This document shows positions 18,900 to 26,010 of a stretch of DNA of 64,000 nt, piece by piece (within the stretch, counting starts at the first letter, position 1; the number at the start of each line of letters is the position of its first letter). The notes under the pieces are model-generated. The model worked only from the letters and a program-made list of their open reading frames with translations. It was not told the DNA's origin and searched no databases. The DNA is from Yeosuana marina (lineage in GTDB: Bacteria; Bacteroidota; Bacteroidia; Flavobacteriales; Flavobacteriaceae), in assembly GCF_011762485.1 (NCBI RefSeq), contig NZ_JAAKGI010000005.1:1-64000 (forward strand). Reading direction: 5' to 3'. Made by a program: the position numbers and the translations under genes.

Positions 18900-21326
18900 A
18901 TGAAGATTTCATACAATTGGTTAAAGCAGTTTATAAAGATAGACTGGACACCAGAAAAAACAGGAGAGTTACTTACAGACTTAGGACTTGAAGTTGAAGG
19001 CATTGAAACTTATCAATCTGTAAAAGGAGGTTTAGAAGGCATCGTAATTGGTAAAGTTTTAACATGCGTAAAACACCCAAATGCCGATAAATTAAAATTA
19101 ACAACTGTTGATATTGGTGGTGAAACACCTTTACAAATTGTGTGTGGAGCTCCTAACGTTGCTGCGGGGCAAAAAGTTCCTGTTGCCACCATTGGAACAA
19201 CTTTATATACTGCCGAAGGAGAGTCTTGGACTATAAAAAAAGGCAAAATACGAGGCGAAGAAAGTCATGGAATGATATGTGCAGAAGACGAACTTGGTTT
19301 GGGACAATCACATGATGGCATTATGGTTTTAGATGAAACTATTGCCGTTGGAACTTTAGCTTCCGAAGTTTTTGAAATTGAAAACGATCATGTTTTTGAG
19401 ATTGGACTAACACCAAACAGAGCTGATGCCATGAGTCATTTAGGTGCAGCAAGAGACTTAAAAGCAGGCTTGTTGCAAAAGGATATTTCTTTAGAACTGA
19501 TTACACCTTCTCTTAGTGCTTTTCATGTAGATAATAGACTATTAAAAATAGATGTTGATGTAAAAAACAAAGAATTAGCACCTCGTTATTGCGGTGTTAC
19601 CATATCCGGACTTAGAGTTGGTGAGTCTCCTAAATGGTTGCAACATCGTTTAAAAGCCATAGGCTTAACACCCATAAATAATATAGTAGATGCTACCAAT
19701 TATGTATTGCATGATTTAGGACAACCGCTTCATGCTTTTGATGCTGTAAAAATAACAGGACATAAAATTGAAGTTAAAACTGTAAAAGCAGGTACTAAAT
19801 TTATCACCCTTGATGGTGTGGAACGAACATTATCTGAAGAAGACTTAATGATCTGTGACGCCGAAAAGCCTATGTGTATTGCGGGTATTTTTGGTGGCAT
19901 TAATTCTGGTGTTTCTGAGTCAACAACAAGTATTTTCTTAGAAAGTGCTTATTTCAATCCAGTAAGTATTAGAAAATCTGCAAAACGCCATGGATTAAAT
20001 ACAGATGCTTCTTTTAGATTTGAACGTGGTATTGATCCTAATATGACAGAACTTGCTTTAAAACGCGCTGCATTATTAATTCAAGAAATTGCTGGTGGAG
20101 AAGTTACATCTGATATTGTAGATTTTTATCCTAATAAAATTGAAGATTTTCAAGTACGCTTAAGTTTTGATAATGCCAAAAAATTGATTGGTGAAGAAAT
20201 TCCTAAAGACATTATAAAAAGCATTTTAACCTCTTTAGAGATTAAAGTTAATAACGTTACTGAAACAGGACTAGGCTTAACGGTTCCTGCGTACAGAAAT
20301 GATGTTCAAAGAGAAGCTGATATAATTGAAGAAATTCTGAGGGTTTATGGTTACAATAACATCAAGACTACCGAAAAATTAAATGCTTCTATTTCTAGTT
20401 CTACAAGATTTGAAGATCATAAAATTCAAAATATTGTTGGAAATCAATTAGCCTCTCAAGGGTTTTATGAAATGTTAGCTAATTCTTTAACAACGCCAAG
20501 CTATATAAGCTTGAGTGAAGAATTAAAGGAAGAACACAATATCACAATCTTGAATCCTCTAAGTAATGATTTGTCCGTTTTAAGACAATCTTTATTATTT
20601 TCTGGATTGGAATCCGTATCCTACAACCTCAATAGAAAACAACTTGATTTAAAATTGTTTGAATTTGGTAAAACTTATCATGATTTTAATGGTAAACATA
20701 TAGAAAACAAACATTTAACCTTATTTTCTACAGGAAATCAAAATAGTGATAGCTGGTTATCTTCAAATAAAAAAAGTGAATTCTTTTATTTAAAAGGTAC
20801 TATTTTTTCAATTTTAGAGCGTGTAGGCATTTCAAGATTTCAAGAATCTCCTATAACTAGTGATTTATTTAGTGAAGGATTAGAATTAAGTTTAGGTAAA
20901 ATGAAATTGGTTAGCTTTGGATTGGTTAAAAAATCTATTCTAAAGCATTTTGATATTTCTCAAGAAATCGTTTTTGCAGATTTTAATTGGGATACCGTTT
21001 TAGATATAGTAAAACGAAATAAAATCTTATTTAAAGCAATTCCTAAATATCCTGAAGTACGTCGTGATTTTGCTTTGCTATTAGATGACAACATAAGTTT
21101 TAAAGACATTTATAGTATTGCCAATAAAACAGAAAAGCAATTACTTAAAAACGTAAGTCTTTTTGATGTGTACCAAGGTAAAAATTTACCACAAGGAAAA
21201 AAGAGTTATGCTGTTAGTTTCACGCTTCAAGACGAACACAAAACTTTAACAGATAAGCAAATAGACAAAATAATGAATACGCTTCAAAGTAATTTTGAAA
21301 AAGAACTTGGTGCCGAACTACGATAA
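18900..21326 (+). CDS. pheT: Phenylalanine-tRNA ligase beta subunit
   Basis: 808 residues, full length for bacterial PheT. It starts M-K-I-S-Y-N-W-L-K-Q-F. A tRNA-binding (EMAP/OB) domain lies at about 40-150, then the B3/B4 editing domain, the B5 domain, the catalytic-like core and the C-terminal anticodon-binding FDX domain (from about 715, Y-P-E-V-R-R-D-F). With PheS it charges tRNA-Phe in the cytoplasm and edits mischarged Tyr. pheS is not adjacent, as is usual in Bacteroidetes. A strong bidirectional terminator follows. Confidence 0.96.
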   Translation: MKISYNWLKQFIKIDWTPEKTGELLTDLGLEVEGIETYQSVKGGLEGIVIGKVLTCVKHPNADKLKLTTVDIGGETPLQIVCGAPNVAAGQKVPVATIGTTLYTAEGESWTIKKGKIRGEESHGMICAEDELGLGQSHDGIMVLDETIAVGTLASEVFEIENDHVFEIGLTPNRADAMSHLGAARDLKAGLLQKDISLELITPSLSAFHVDNRLLKIDVDVKNKELAPRYCGVTISGLRVGESPKWLQHRLKAIGLTPINNIVDATNYVLHDLGQPLHAFDAVKITGHKIEVKTVKAGTKFITLDGVERTLSEEDLMICDAEKPMCIAGIFGGINSGVSESTTSIFLESAYFNPVSIRKSAKRHGLNTDASFRFERGIDPNMTELALKRAALLIQEIAGGEVTSDIVDFYPNKIEDFQVRLSFDNAKKLIGEEIPKDIIKSILTSLEIKVNNVTETGLGLTVPAYRNDVQREADIIEEILRVYGYNNIKTTEKLNASISSSTRFEDHKIQNIVGNQLASQGFYEMLANSLTTPSYISLSEELKEEHNITILNPLSNDLSVLRQSLLFSGLESVSYNLNRKQLDLKLFEFGKTYHDFNGKHIENKHLTLFSTGNQNSDSWLSSNKKSEFFYLKGTIFSILERVGISRFQESPITSDLFSEGLELSLGKMKLVSFGLVKKSILKHFDISQEIVFADFNWDTVLDIVKRNKILFKAIPKYPEVRRDFALLLDDNISFKDIYSIANKTEKQLLKNVSLFDVYQGKNLPQGKKSYAVSFTLQDEHKTLTDKQIDKIMNTLQSNFEKELGAELR

Positions 21327-21360
21327 GTCCAAAAAAATCATTTTAACAACAAATACAAAA

Positions 21361-21396
21361 AAAGCCTTTCAAGAAATTGAAAGGCTTTGCTTTTTT
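21361..21396. terminator. Bidirectional terminator between pheT and tRNA-His
   Basis: A perfect 12-bp stem, AAAGCCTTTCAA (21361-21372) and TTGAAAGGCTTT (21377-21388), with loop GAAA. On the plus strand it is followed by GCTTTTTT, and on the minus strand by a T run from the A-rich stretch before 21361. It can therefore end both pheT and the minus-strand tRNA-His transcript. Confidence 0.9.
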
Positions 21397-21397
21397 G

Positions 21398-21472
21398 GGT
21401 GGAAGACCGGGTTCGAACCGGCGACCCTTGGTACCACAAACCAATGCTCTAACCAGCTGAGCTACAACCACC
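21398..21472 (-). tRNA. tRNA-His, anticodon GTG
   Basis: Read on the minus strand from G-1 at 21472. The D arm is GCTC/GAGC, the anticodon arm TTGGT-TTGTGGT-ACCAA with anticodon GTG, the variable loop GGGTC, and the T arm GCCGG-TTCGAAC-CCGGT. The extra 5' G opposite C73 is the histidine tRNA identity feature. In the acceptor stem the 5' strand GTGGTTG faces CTTCCAC, which leaves U5-U68 and U6-U67 unpaired side by side. A complete CCA is not encoded. The terminator lies directly 3'. Confidence 0.92.
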
Positions 21473-21645
21473 ATGTAGCGCATTTTTCAATGCGTGTGCA
21501 AATGTAACTGATTTCATTTTTTCTACAAAGATTTTTATTAAAATTTTAAAGTTAATTTTAATTATAATCTGTCTAAAATATATCAGTTCAAACTGTGGCT
21601 TATTAAAATAAAACTTAAACCGCTAAAACATAGCAAATAGCAATT

Positions 21646-22368
21646 CTATTTTAAGTGAAACAGACTATCTACGGCAATATATCTGTCTACAGTATATCCT
21701 TCTCCATAATCAGTACCAATGAGTCTTCCCATATCAATCGCTCTATTTTTGATATTATCTGTAAAGTTTTTAGTTGCTATCGGGGTAATAGGCTCTTTAC
21801 TGTCTTTATCATAAAATTGTGTTTTGTAAGCCATCACTGAAGCCATTTTTTTATCCATAAATCCAGAAACGTCAACCACGACATCTGGTTCTAAATTCTT
21901 CCATTGTATATAATGGTAAATCTGTTTTGGTCTCCAAGGCTCTTGCCATTTGTCATCATCTTCTAATTTGGTATCAATTTTTAATAAGCCGCTTAAAAAG
22001 CAAGCATCGCATACTAATTGACTTCCTTTTGCATGATCAATATGCCTATCGTCTATCGCATTACAAATAACAATTTCTGGTTTAAACTTACGAATCATTT
22101 TAATAAGCTCTAATTGATGCGTTTTATCATTTACAAAAAAACCATCTGCAAATTCCATATTAACTCTTACACTAACTCCTAATATTTCGGCTGCATTATT
22201 GGCTTCTTCAAATCTAGTTTCGGCCGTTCCACGGGTACCTAATTCGCCTCGCGTTAAATCTATAATACCTACCTGACTACCGTTTGCTATTTCTTTTGCT
22301 AAAGTGGCTGCACAACCCAACTCTACATCATCTGGATGCGCACCAATAGCAAGAATATCTAATTTCAT
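21646..22368 (-). CDS. bshB1: Bacillithiol biosynthesis deacetylase BshB1
   Basis: 240 residues of the PIG-L/LmbE fold. It begins M-K-L-D-I-L-A-I-G-A-H-P-D-D-V-E-L-G, with the zinc-binding A-H-P-D-D-x-E at 10-16 and further ligands in D-D-R-H-I-D-H. BshB1 hydrolyses GlcNAc-malate to GlcN-malate in bacillithiol synthesis; length and sequence fit this group rather than general PIG-L enzymes. Bacillithiol is the low-molecular-weight thiol of many Bacteroidetes. Monocistronic here, with the other bsh genes outside the window. Confidence 0.9.
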   Translation of the reverse strand: MKLDILAIGAHPDDVELGCAATLAKEIANGSQVGIIDLTRGELGTRGTAETRFEEANNAAEILGVSVRVNMEFADGFFVNDKTHQLELIKMIRKFKPEIVICNAIDDRHIDHAKGSQLVCDACFLSGLLKIDTKLEDDDKWQEPWRPKQIYHYIQWKNLEPDVVVDVSGFMDKKMASVMAYKTQFYDKDSKEPITPIATKNFTDNIKNRAIDMGRLIGTDYGEGYTVDRYIAVDSLFHLK

Positions 22369-22765
22369 TTTTTATTTTGTTTTATATTATTTATAATAGA
22401 GCAATAATTTATTATAAAGTTGGTTAAATTAAAGTACTATTTATAATGCAAACTTGATAATTTTTGCGCTTTAAAATTCAATTTTTATGATTTTTCACAT
22501 CAAAAAACTTATCATGAAACAGAAAATCATATAAAAAAAGGTTTGATTGTTAAAAACTCCATATTACTCTCACGTTTTCGTTCAAGTTTTTTTAATTTAA
22601 AAGATGTGAAAAATGATAATTATTGAAAAATGAATGCCAAGCGAAAAGTATGATATTTATCATAAATATTAATGGATTGTGATAGTAATTTTACCATGTA
22701 AATAAAAAAGAAACCAAAAACAGAAGCCTATAAAGGCACAAATTAATTTTTAAAACTTAAACAAA
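22369..22765. promoter_or_regulatory. Intergenic regulatory region upstream of pckA, with a long-range 16-bp inverted repeat
   Basis: No gene is seen in these 397 bases. A 16-bp inverted repeat with one mismatch is present: TATGATTTTTCACATC (22486-22501) and GATGTGAAAAATGATA (22603-22618), about 100 bp apart. The FNR/CRP-like palindrome and -7-like box annotated separately lie at 22649-22693. The arms could be paired operator sites of a regulator that loops DNA, or one site each for bshB1 and pckA. About 70 bases of untranslated leader follow the putative promoter. Confidence 0.45.
22649..22693 (+). promoter_or_regulatory. FNR/CRP-like site and -7-like box of pckA
   Basis: TATGATATTTATCATA at 22649-22664 is a perfect 7-2-7 palindrome with core TGAT-ATTT-ATCA (22651-22662). 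Its centre is 29.5 bp upstream of TAATTTTA at 22686-22693, a -7-type box with one deviation from TAnnTTTG and identical to the one at the 2-oxoacid oxidoreductase operon. No TTTG -33 box is seen, as expected for an activator-dependent promoter. Confidence 0.6.
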
Positions 22766-24394
22766 ATGAAAGAATCAACAACCTTATTAAATACAGACTT
22801 AGAAAAGTATGGTTTAAAAGATGTTAAAGCTCATTGGAATTTATCACCTGAAGAACTTCAAAAAATCACGGTAGAAAAAGGAATGGGAGAAGAAACATCT
22901 AACGGAACTCTTGCTGTAAACACAGGAAAATTTACAGGTAGATCTCCTCAAGATCGCTTTATTGTAAAAGATGATTACACAGCAGATAGAGTTTGGTGGG
23001 GTAAAGTGAATAAACCAGTTTCTCCTGAAAACTTTGATAGATTACAAGTTGAAGTTGAAAACTATTTATCTGGTAAAGAATTATACGTAAGAGATGGTTC
23101 TGTTTGTGCAGATCCTAAGTACAAAATGAATGTTAGAACTATTGCTGAACTACCTTGGTCAAGTATGTTTGTCTTTAATATGTTCTTACGTCCTTCTACT
23201 AAAGAATTAGAAAATTTTCAAGAAGATTGGTTAGTACTTTGTGCTCCTAATTATGAATGTCCAGATCCACAAGGTTACGGAATCAGACAAGGAAATTTCT
23301 CTATCTTAAATTTCACAAAAAAAATAGCTTTAGTTGGTGGTTCTGCTTATACAGGTGAAATTAAAAAAGGTATTTTCTCTGCTTTAAACATGATTTTACC
23401 AACAGATAAAAATGTATTACCAATGCACTGTTCTGCAAATGTTGGAGAAGAAGGTGATACTGCTATTTTCTTTGGTCTTTCTGGAACTGGAAAAACTACT
23501 TTATCTGCTGATCCAAACAGAAAATTAATTGGTGATGATGAACACGGTTGGACTGCTGAAAACAACATCTTTAACTTTGAAGGTGGTTGTTATGCAAAAG
23601 TTATTGATTTAACTGAAGAAAAAGAACCAGATATTTTTAGAGCTATCAAACCAGGTGCTCTTTTAGAGAATGTTGTAATAAAAGAGAATGGTGAGGTAGA
23701 TTATATGGATGGATCAATTACACAAAATACTCGTGTAAGCTATCCTATTTATCATATTGACAATATACAAGAGCCTTCATATGCAGAAAATCCTAAAAAC
23801 ATTTTCTTCTTAACTTGTGATGCCTTTGGTGTATTACCTCCAGTATCAAAATTAACTCCTGGTCAAGCAGCTTACCACTTTATTTCTGGTTATACTGCTA
23901 AAGTTGCTGGTACTGAAGCAGGAATTACAGAACCTGTTCCTTCCTTCTCAGCTTGTTTTGGCGCTCCTTTTATGCCATTACACCCAACTGTTTATGCTGA
24001 AATGTTAAGTAAAAAAATGACTGAAGCTGGTGTAAATGTATGGTTAATAAACACTGGATGGTCTGGTGGTCCTCACGGAGTTGGTTCTCGTATCAAGCTT
24101 AAATATACAAGAGCGATGATTACAGAAATTCTTAAAGGAAGTTTAGAAAACGTTGAGTTTGATCAACACCCAATTTTCGGATTGTTTATGCCTAAATATT
24201 GTCCTAATGTACCAATTGAAATGTTAGATCCAATGAATACTTGGTTACAAAAAGGCGGATACATTAGCAAAGCTATTCAATTAGCACATTCATTCCACTT
24301 AAACTTTGAGAAATTTGCTAATGAAGCATCTCAACAAATTATTGAAGGTGGACCACTAATTGATGAACACCACCACTTAGACGTTCACATGTAA
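22766..24394 (+). CDS. pckA: Phosphoenolpyruvate carboxykinase (ATP)
   Basis: 542 residues, normal length. The kinase-type P-loop G-L-S-G-T-G-K-T-T-L-S-A-D-P is near 236-249, and the substrate loop G-R-S-P-Q-D-R-F is near 58-65. Other family signatures are G-D-D-E-H-G-W and L-I-N-T-G-W-S-G-G. It converts oxaloacetate and ATP to PEP, the entry to gluconeogenesis; some bacteria use it in the reverse, anaplerotic direction. Its codons are unusually biased towards a few AT-ending triplets, suggesting high expression. The FNR/CRP-like site upstream hints at control by redox or carbon state. Confidence 0.96.
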   Translation: MKESTTLLNTDLEKYGLKDVKAHWNLSPEELQKITVEKGMGEETSNGTLAVNTGKFTGRSPQDRFIVKDDYTADRVWWGKVNKPVSPENFDRLQVEVENYLSGKELYVRDGSVCADPKYKMNVRTIAELPWSSMFVFNMFLRPSTKELENFQEDWLVLCAPNYECPDPQGYGIRQGNFSILNFTKKIALVGGSAYTGEIKKGIFSALNMILPTDKNVLPMHCSANVGEEGDTAIFFGLSGTGKTTLSADPNRKLIGDDEHGWTAENNIFNFEGGCYAKVIDLTEEKEPDIFRAIKPGALLENVVIKENGEVDYMDGSITQNTRVSYPIYHIDNIQEPSYAENPKNIFFLTCDAFGVLPPVSKLTPGQAAYHFISGYTAKVAGTEAGITEPVPSFSACFGAPFMPLHPTVYAEMLSKKMTEAGVNVWLINTGWSGGPHGVGSRIKLKYTRAMITEILKGSLENVEFDQHPIFGLFMPKYCPNVPIEMLDPMNTWLQKGGYISKAIQLAHSFHLNFEKFANEASQQIIEGGPLIDEHHHLDVHM

Positions 24395-24415
24395 TTAATC
24401 TTTAATTATAATAGC

Positions 24416-24448
24416 AAAAAGGAGTTCAAATTTTGAACTCCTTTTTTT
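24416..24448 (+). terminator. Rho-independent terminator of pckA
   Basis: AAAAAGGAGTTCAAA followed, after one unpaired T, by TTTGAACTCCTTTTTTT gives a 14-15 bp hairpin with a T run, starting about 20 bp after the pckA stop. The A-rich left flank would also make it work on the other strand, but no minus-strand gene ends here. Confidence 0.85.
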
Positions 24449-24529
24449 GTTTTCAATTTAAAACTTTAAATCATGGAAATAAAGACAACTAGAATACGTT
24501 TTCCTTAAGTACGCTATTTAAGCATACAT

Positions 24530-24607
24530 ATAATCTTTAAAGCTAATATTTTTATTTATAATCTTTTAAGCTAATATTTGTTATTATTAGTCATTTAACT
24601 AATAATA
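24530..24607. repeat. Operator-like repeat array upstream of satD
   Basis: Two 22-bp direct repeats, 24530-24551 and 24558-24579, differ at one base (ATAATCTTTAAAGCTAATAT versus ATAATCTTTTAAGCTAATAT, first 20 bases) and are spaced 28 bp start to start. They are followed by a perfect 10-bp inverted repeat TATTATTAGT-CATTTA-ACTAATAATA (24582-24607) that abuts the -33 box of the satD promoter. SatD itself has a C-terminal helix-turn-helix, so self-regulation from these sites is a natural guess. Confidence 0.55.
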
Positions 24608-24638
24608 TTTGTTTTTAAATAAAAAAGAAATATATTTG
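24608..24638 (+). promoter_or_regulatory. Consensus Bacteroidetes promoter of the satD-DUF3307 operon
   Basis: TTTG (24608-24611), exactly 19 bp, then TATATTTG (24631-24638): a perfect TTTG-N19-TAnnTTTG promoter. It settles the satD start at the ATG at 24657, because the in-frame TTG at 24609 lies inside the -33 element. Confidence 0.8.
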
Positions 24639-24656
24639 ATAAACAAGATTCTTAAA

Positions 24657-25259
24657 ATGACAAGCATTATAACAGGAGATATTATCAATTCAAAAGAAAG
24701 TAATCCTAAAAATTGGCTGAATGCTTTAAAAGGTGTTTTAAACAATTGTGGAAATGAGCCTAAGCAATGGGAGATTTATAGAGGCGATAGTTTTCAATTA
24801 GAGATAAAACCAGAAAATGCTTTAGAAACTGGCATTTTAATCAAAGCTACCATAAAACAATTTAAAAATACAGATGTTAGAATAGCAATTGGTATTGGTG
24901 ACAAAATATATACTTCTGAAAAAATAACAGAAGCCAACGGAACTGCTTTTGTTAATTCTGGTGAGTGTTTTGAACAATTAAAAAAGAACACATTAGCCAT
25001 AAAATCTCCATTTACAGCCTTTGATATTCAAATAAATATCATGTTAGAATTAGCTCAATTAACCATGAATAATTGGACAGCTACAACAGCTAAACTCGTA
25101 AAAGCTGCTCTTGAAAACCCTGATTTAAACCAAAAAGAGCTTGCTAAGCATTTTAATAAAACACAAGGAAATATTAGTCAAGGGCTTAAACGTAGTGGCT
25201 TTGACGAAATTTTAAAAATGATACACTACTATAATTCTCAAATAAAAACGGTATGCTAA
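24657..25259 (+). CDS. SatD family protein with C-terminal helix-turn-helix
   Basis: 200 residues. The N-terminus M-T-S-I-I-T-G-D-I-I-N-S-K matches the SatD family, first named in a streptococcal stress/competence-linked locus and of unknown biochemical function. The C-terminal part (about 150-185, L-N-Q-K-E-L-A-K-H-F-N-K-T-Q-G-N-I-S-Q) is a helix-turn-helix, so DNA binding is likely. It overlaps the following membrane protein gene by 7 bp, a common SatD-DUF3307 pairing. Upstream repeats next to its promoter look like operator sites. Confidence 0.8.
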   Translation: MTSIITGDIINSKESNPKNWLNALKGVLNNCGNEPKQWEIYRGDSFQLEIKPENALETGILIKATIKQFKNTDVRIAIGIGDKIYTSEKITEANGTAFVNSGECFEQLKKNTLAIKSPFTAFDIQINIMLELAQLTMNNWTATTAKLVKAALENPDLNQKELAKHFNKTQGNISQGLKRSGFDEILKMIHYYNSQIKTVC

Positions 25260-25972
25260 CTTTATTTATAAAGCTTATACTAGCCCACTTTTTAGGTGAC
25301 TTTCTTTTTCAGTCAGAAAAATGGGTAATCCATAAAGAAAAGCATAAACACAAATCTAAATTTTTATATTGGCATATTCTAGTGCATTTGGGAGCTCTCC
25401 TCTTGGTATTACAAGCAAATATCAATTATTGGTTAGGTATTCTTATTATTGTGATTTCTCATTACAGTATTGACCTCATTAAACTTCATCTTCTTAATTC
25501 TAAATTAAATACAAGATTGCTTTTTACGCTAGACCAACTAGCTCATCTCGCCATTATAGCCATTGTGGTTAATATGTATGAACCCTACAGTTTTAAAATA
25601 GAAACAATATATAATTCACAGTTTTTATTATTTATAACTAACATATTGGGAGTAACCGTAGTGTCGTCAATTATAATGAAAACCATTATATCAAAATGGT
25701 ATCTTGAAGATAACACTAATAAGGATTCCTTAAAAGATGCTGGTGCTTATATAGGAATGCTGGAGCGTTTATTTATATTTGCGTTTATCGCTCTTCATTA
25801 TTGGGAAGGAATAGGATTTTTACTAGCAGCCAAATCTGTTTTTAGGTTTGGTGATTTATCTAAATCTAAAGACCGAAAATTAACAGAATATATCCTTATT
25901 GGAACACTTATTAGCTTTGGTTTGGCTTTTTTATTTGGTATAGAATACATGTATCTATTAAAACTTGTTTAA
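25253..25972 (+). CDS. DUF3307 integral membrane protein
   Basis: 239 residues with about six hydrophobic segments. The start L-I-L-A-H-F-L-G-D-F-L-F-Q-S is the DUF3307 signature (A-H-x-x-G-D-F-x-x-Q), and S-H-Y-S-I-D follows the third helix. Function unknown; conserved His and Asp residues in the membrane segments suggest an enzyme or transporter. It is translationally coupled to satD (7-bp overlap), so SatD may regulate or partner it. Confidence 0.8.
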   Translation: MLTLFIKLILAHFLGDFLFQSEKWVIHKEKHKHKSKFLYWHILVHLGALLLVLQANINYWLGILIIVISHYSIDLIKLHLLNSKLNTRLLFTLDQLAHLAIIAIVVNMYEPYSFKIETIYNSQFLLFITNILGVTVVSSIIMKTIISKWYLEDNTNKDSLKDAGAYIGMLERLFIFAFIALHYWEGIGFLLAAKSVFRFGDLSKSKDRKLTEYILIGTLISFGLAFLFGIEYMYLLKLV

Positions 25973-25999
25973 CCTATACATGTATTCTTTATTTATTTA
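25942..25999 (+). terminator. Candidate hairpin terminator of the satD-DUF3307 operon
   Basis: A perfect 13-bp inverted repeat, AGAATACATGTAT (25942-25954) and ATACATGTATTCT (25976-25988), spans the stop codon of the DUF3307 gene and is followed by TTTATTTATTT. The 21-base loop and AT-rich stem are atypical, and each arm contains the self-palindrome ATACATGTAT, so a protein binding site is an alternative. Confidence 0.45.
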
Positions 26000-26010
26000 A
26001 TAATTACAAC

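Noticed and set aside
21295-21507. Open frame of 70 codons after pheT
   Set aside because: It runs through a terminator and, in the antisense direction, the tRNA-His gene; the sequence has no protein-like features.
24530-24579. CRISPR-like repeat pair
   Set aside because: Only two units with a 6-bp gap between repeats and no cas genes; better explained as operator repeats.
24609-24656. Upstream TTG start for satD
   Set aside because: It lies inside the consensus promoter; the SatD signature starts at the ATG at 24657.
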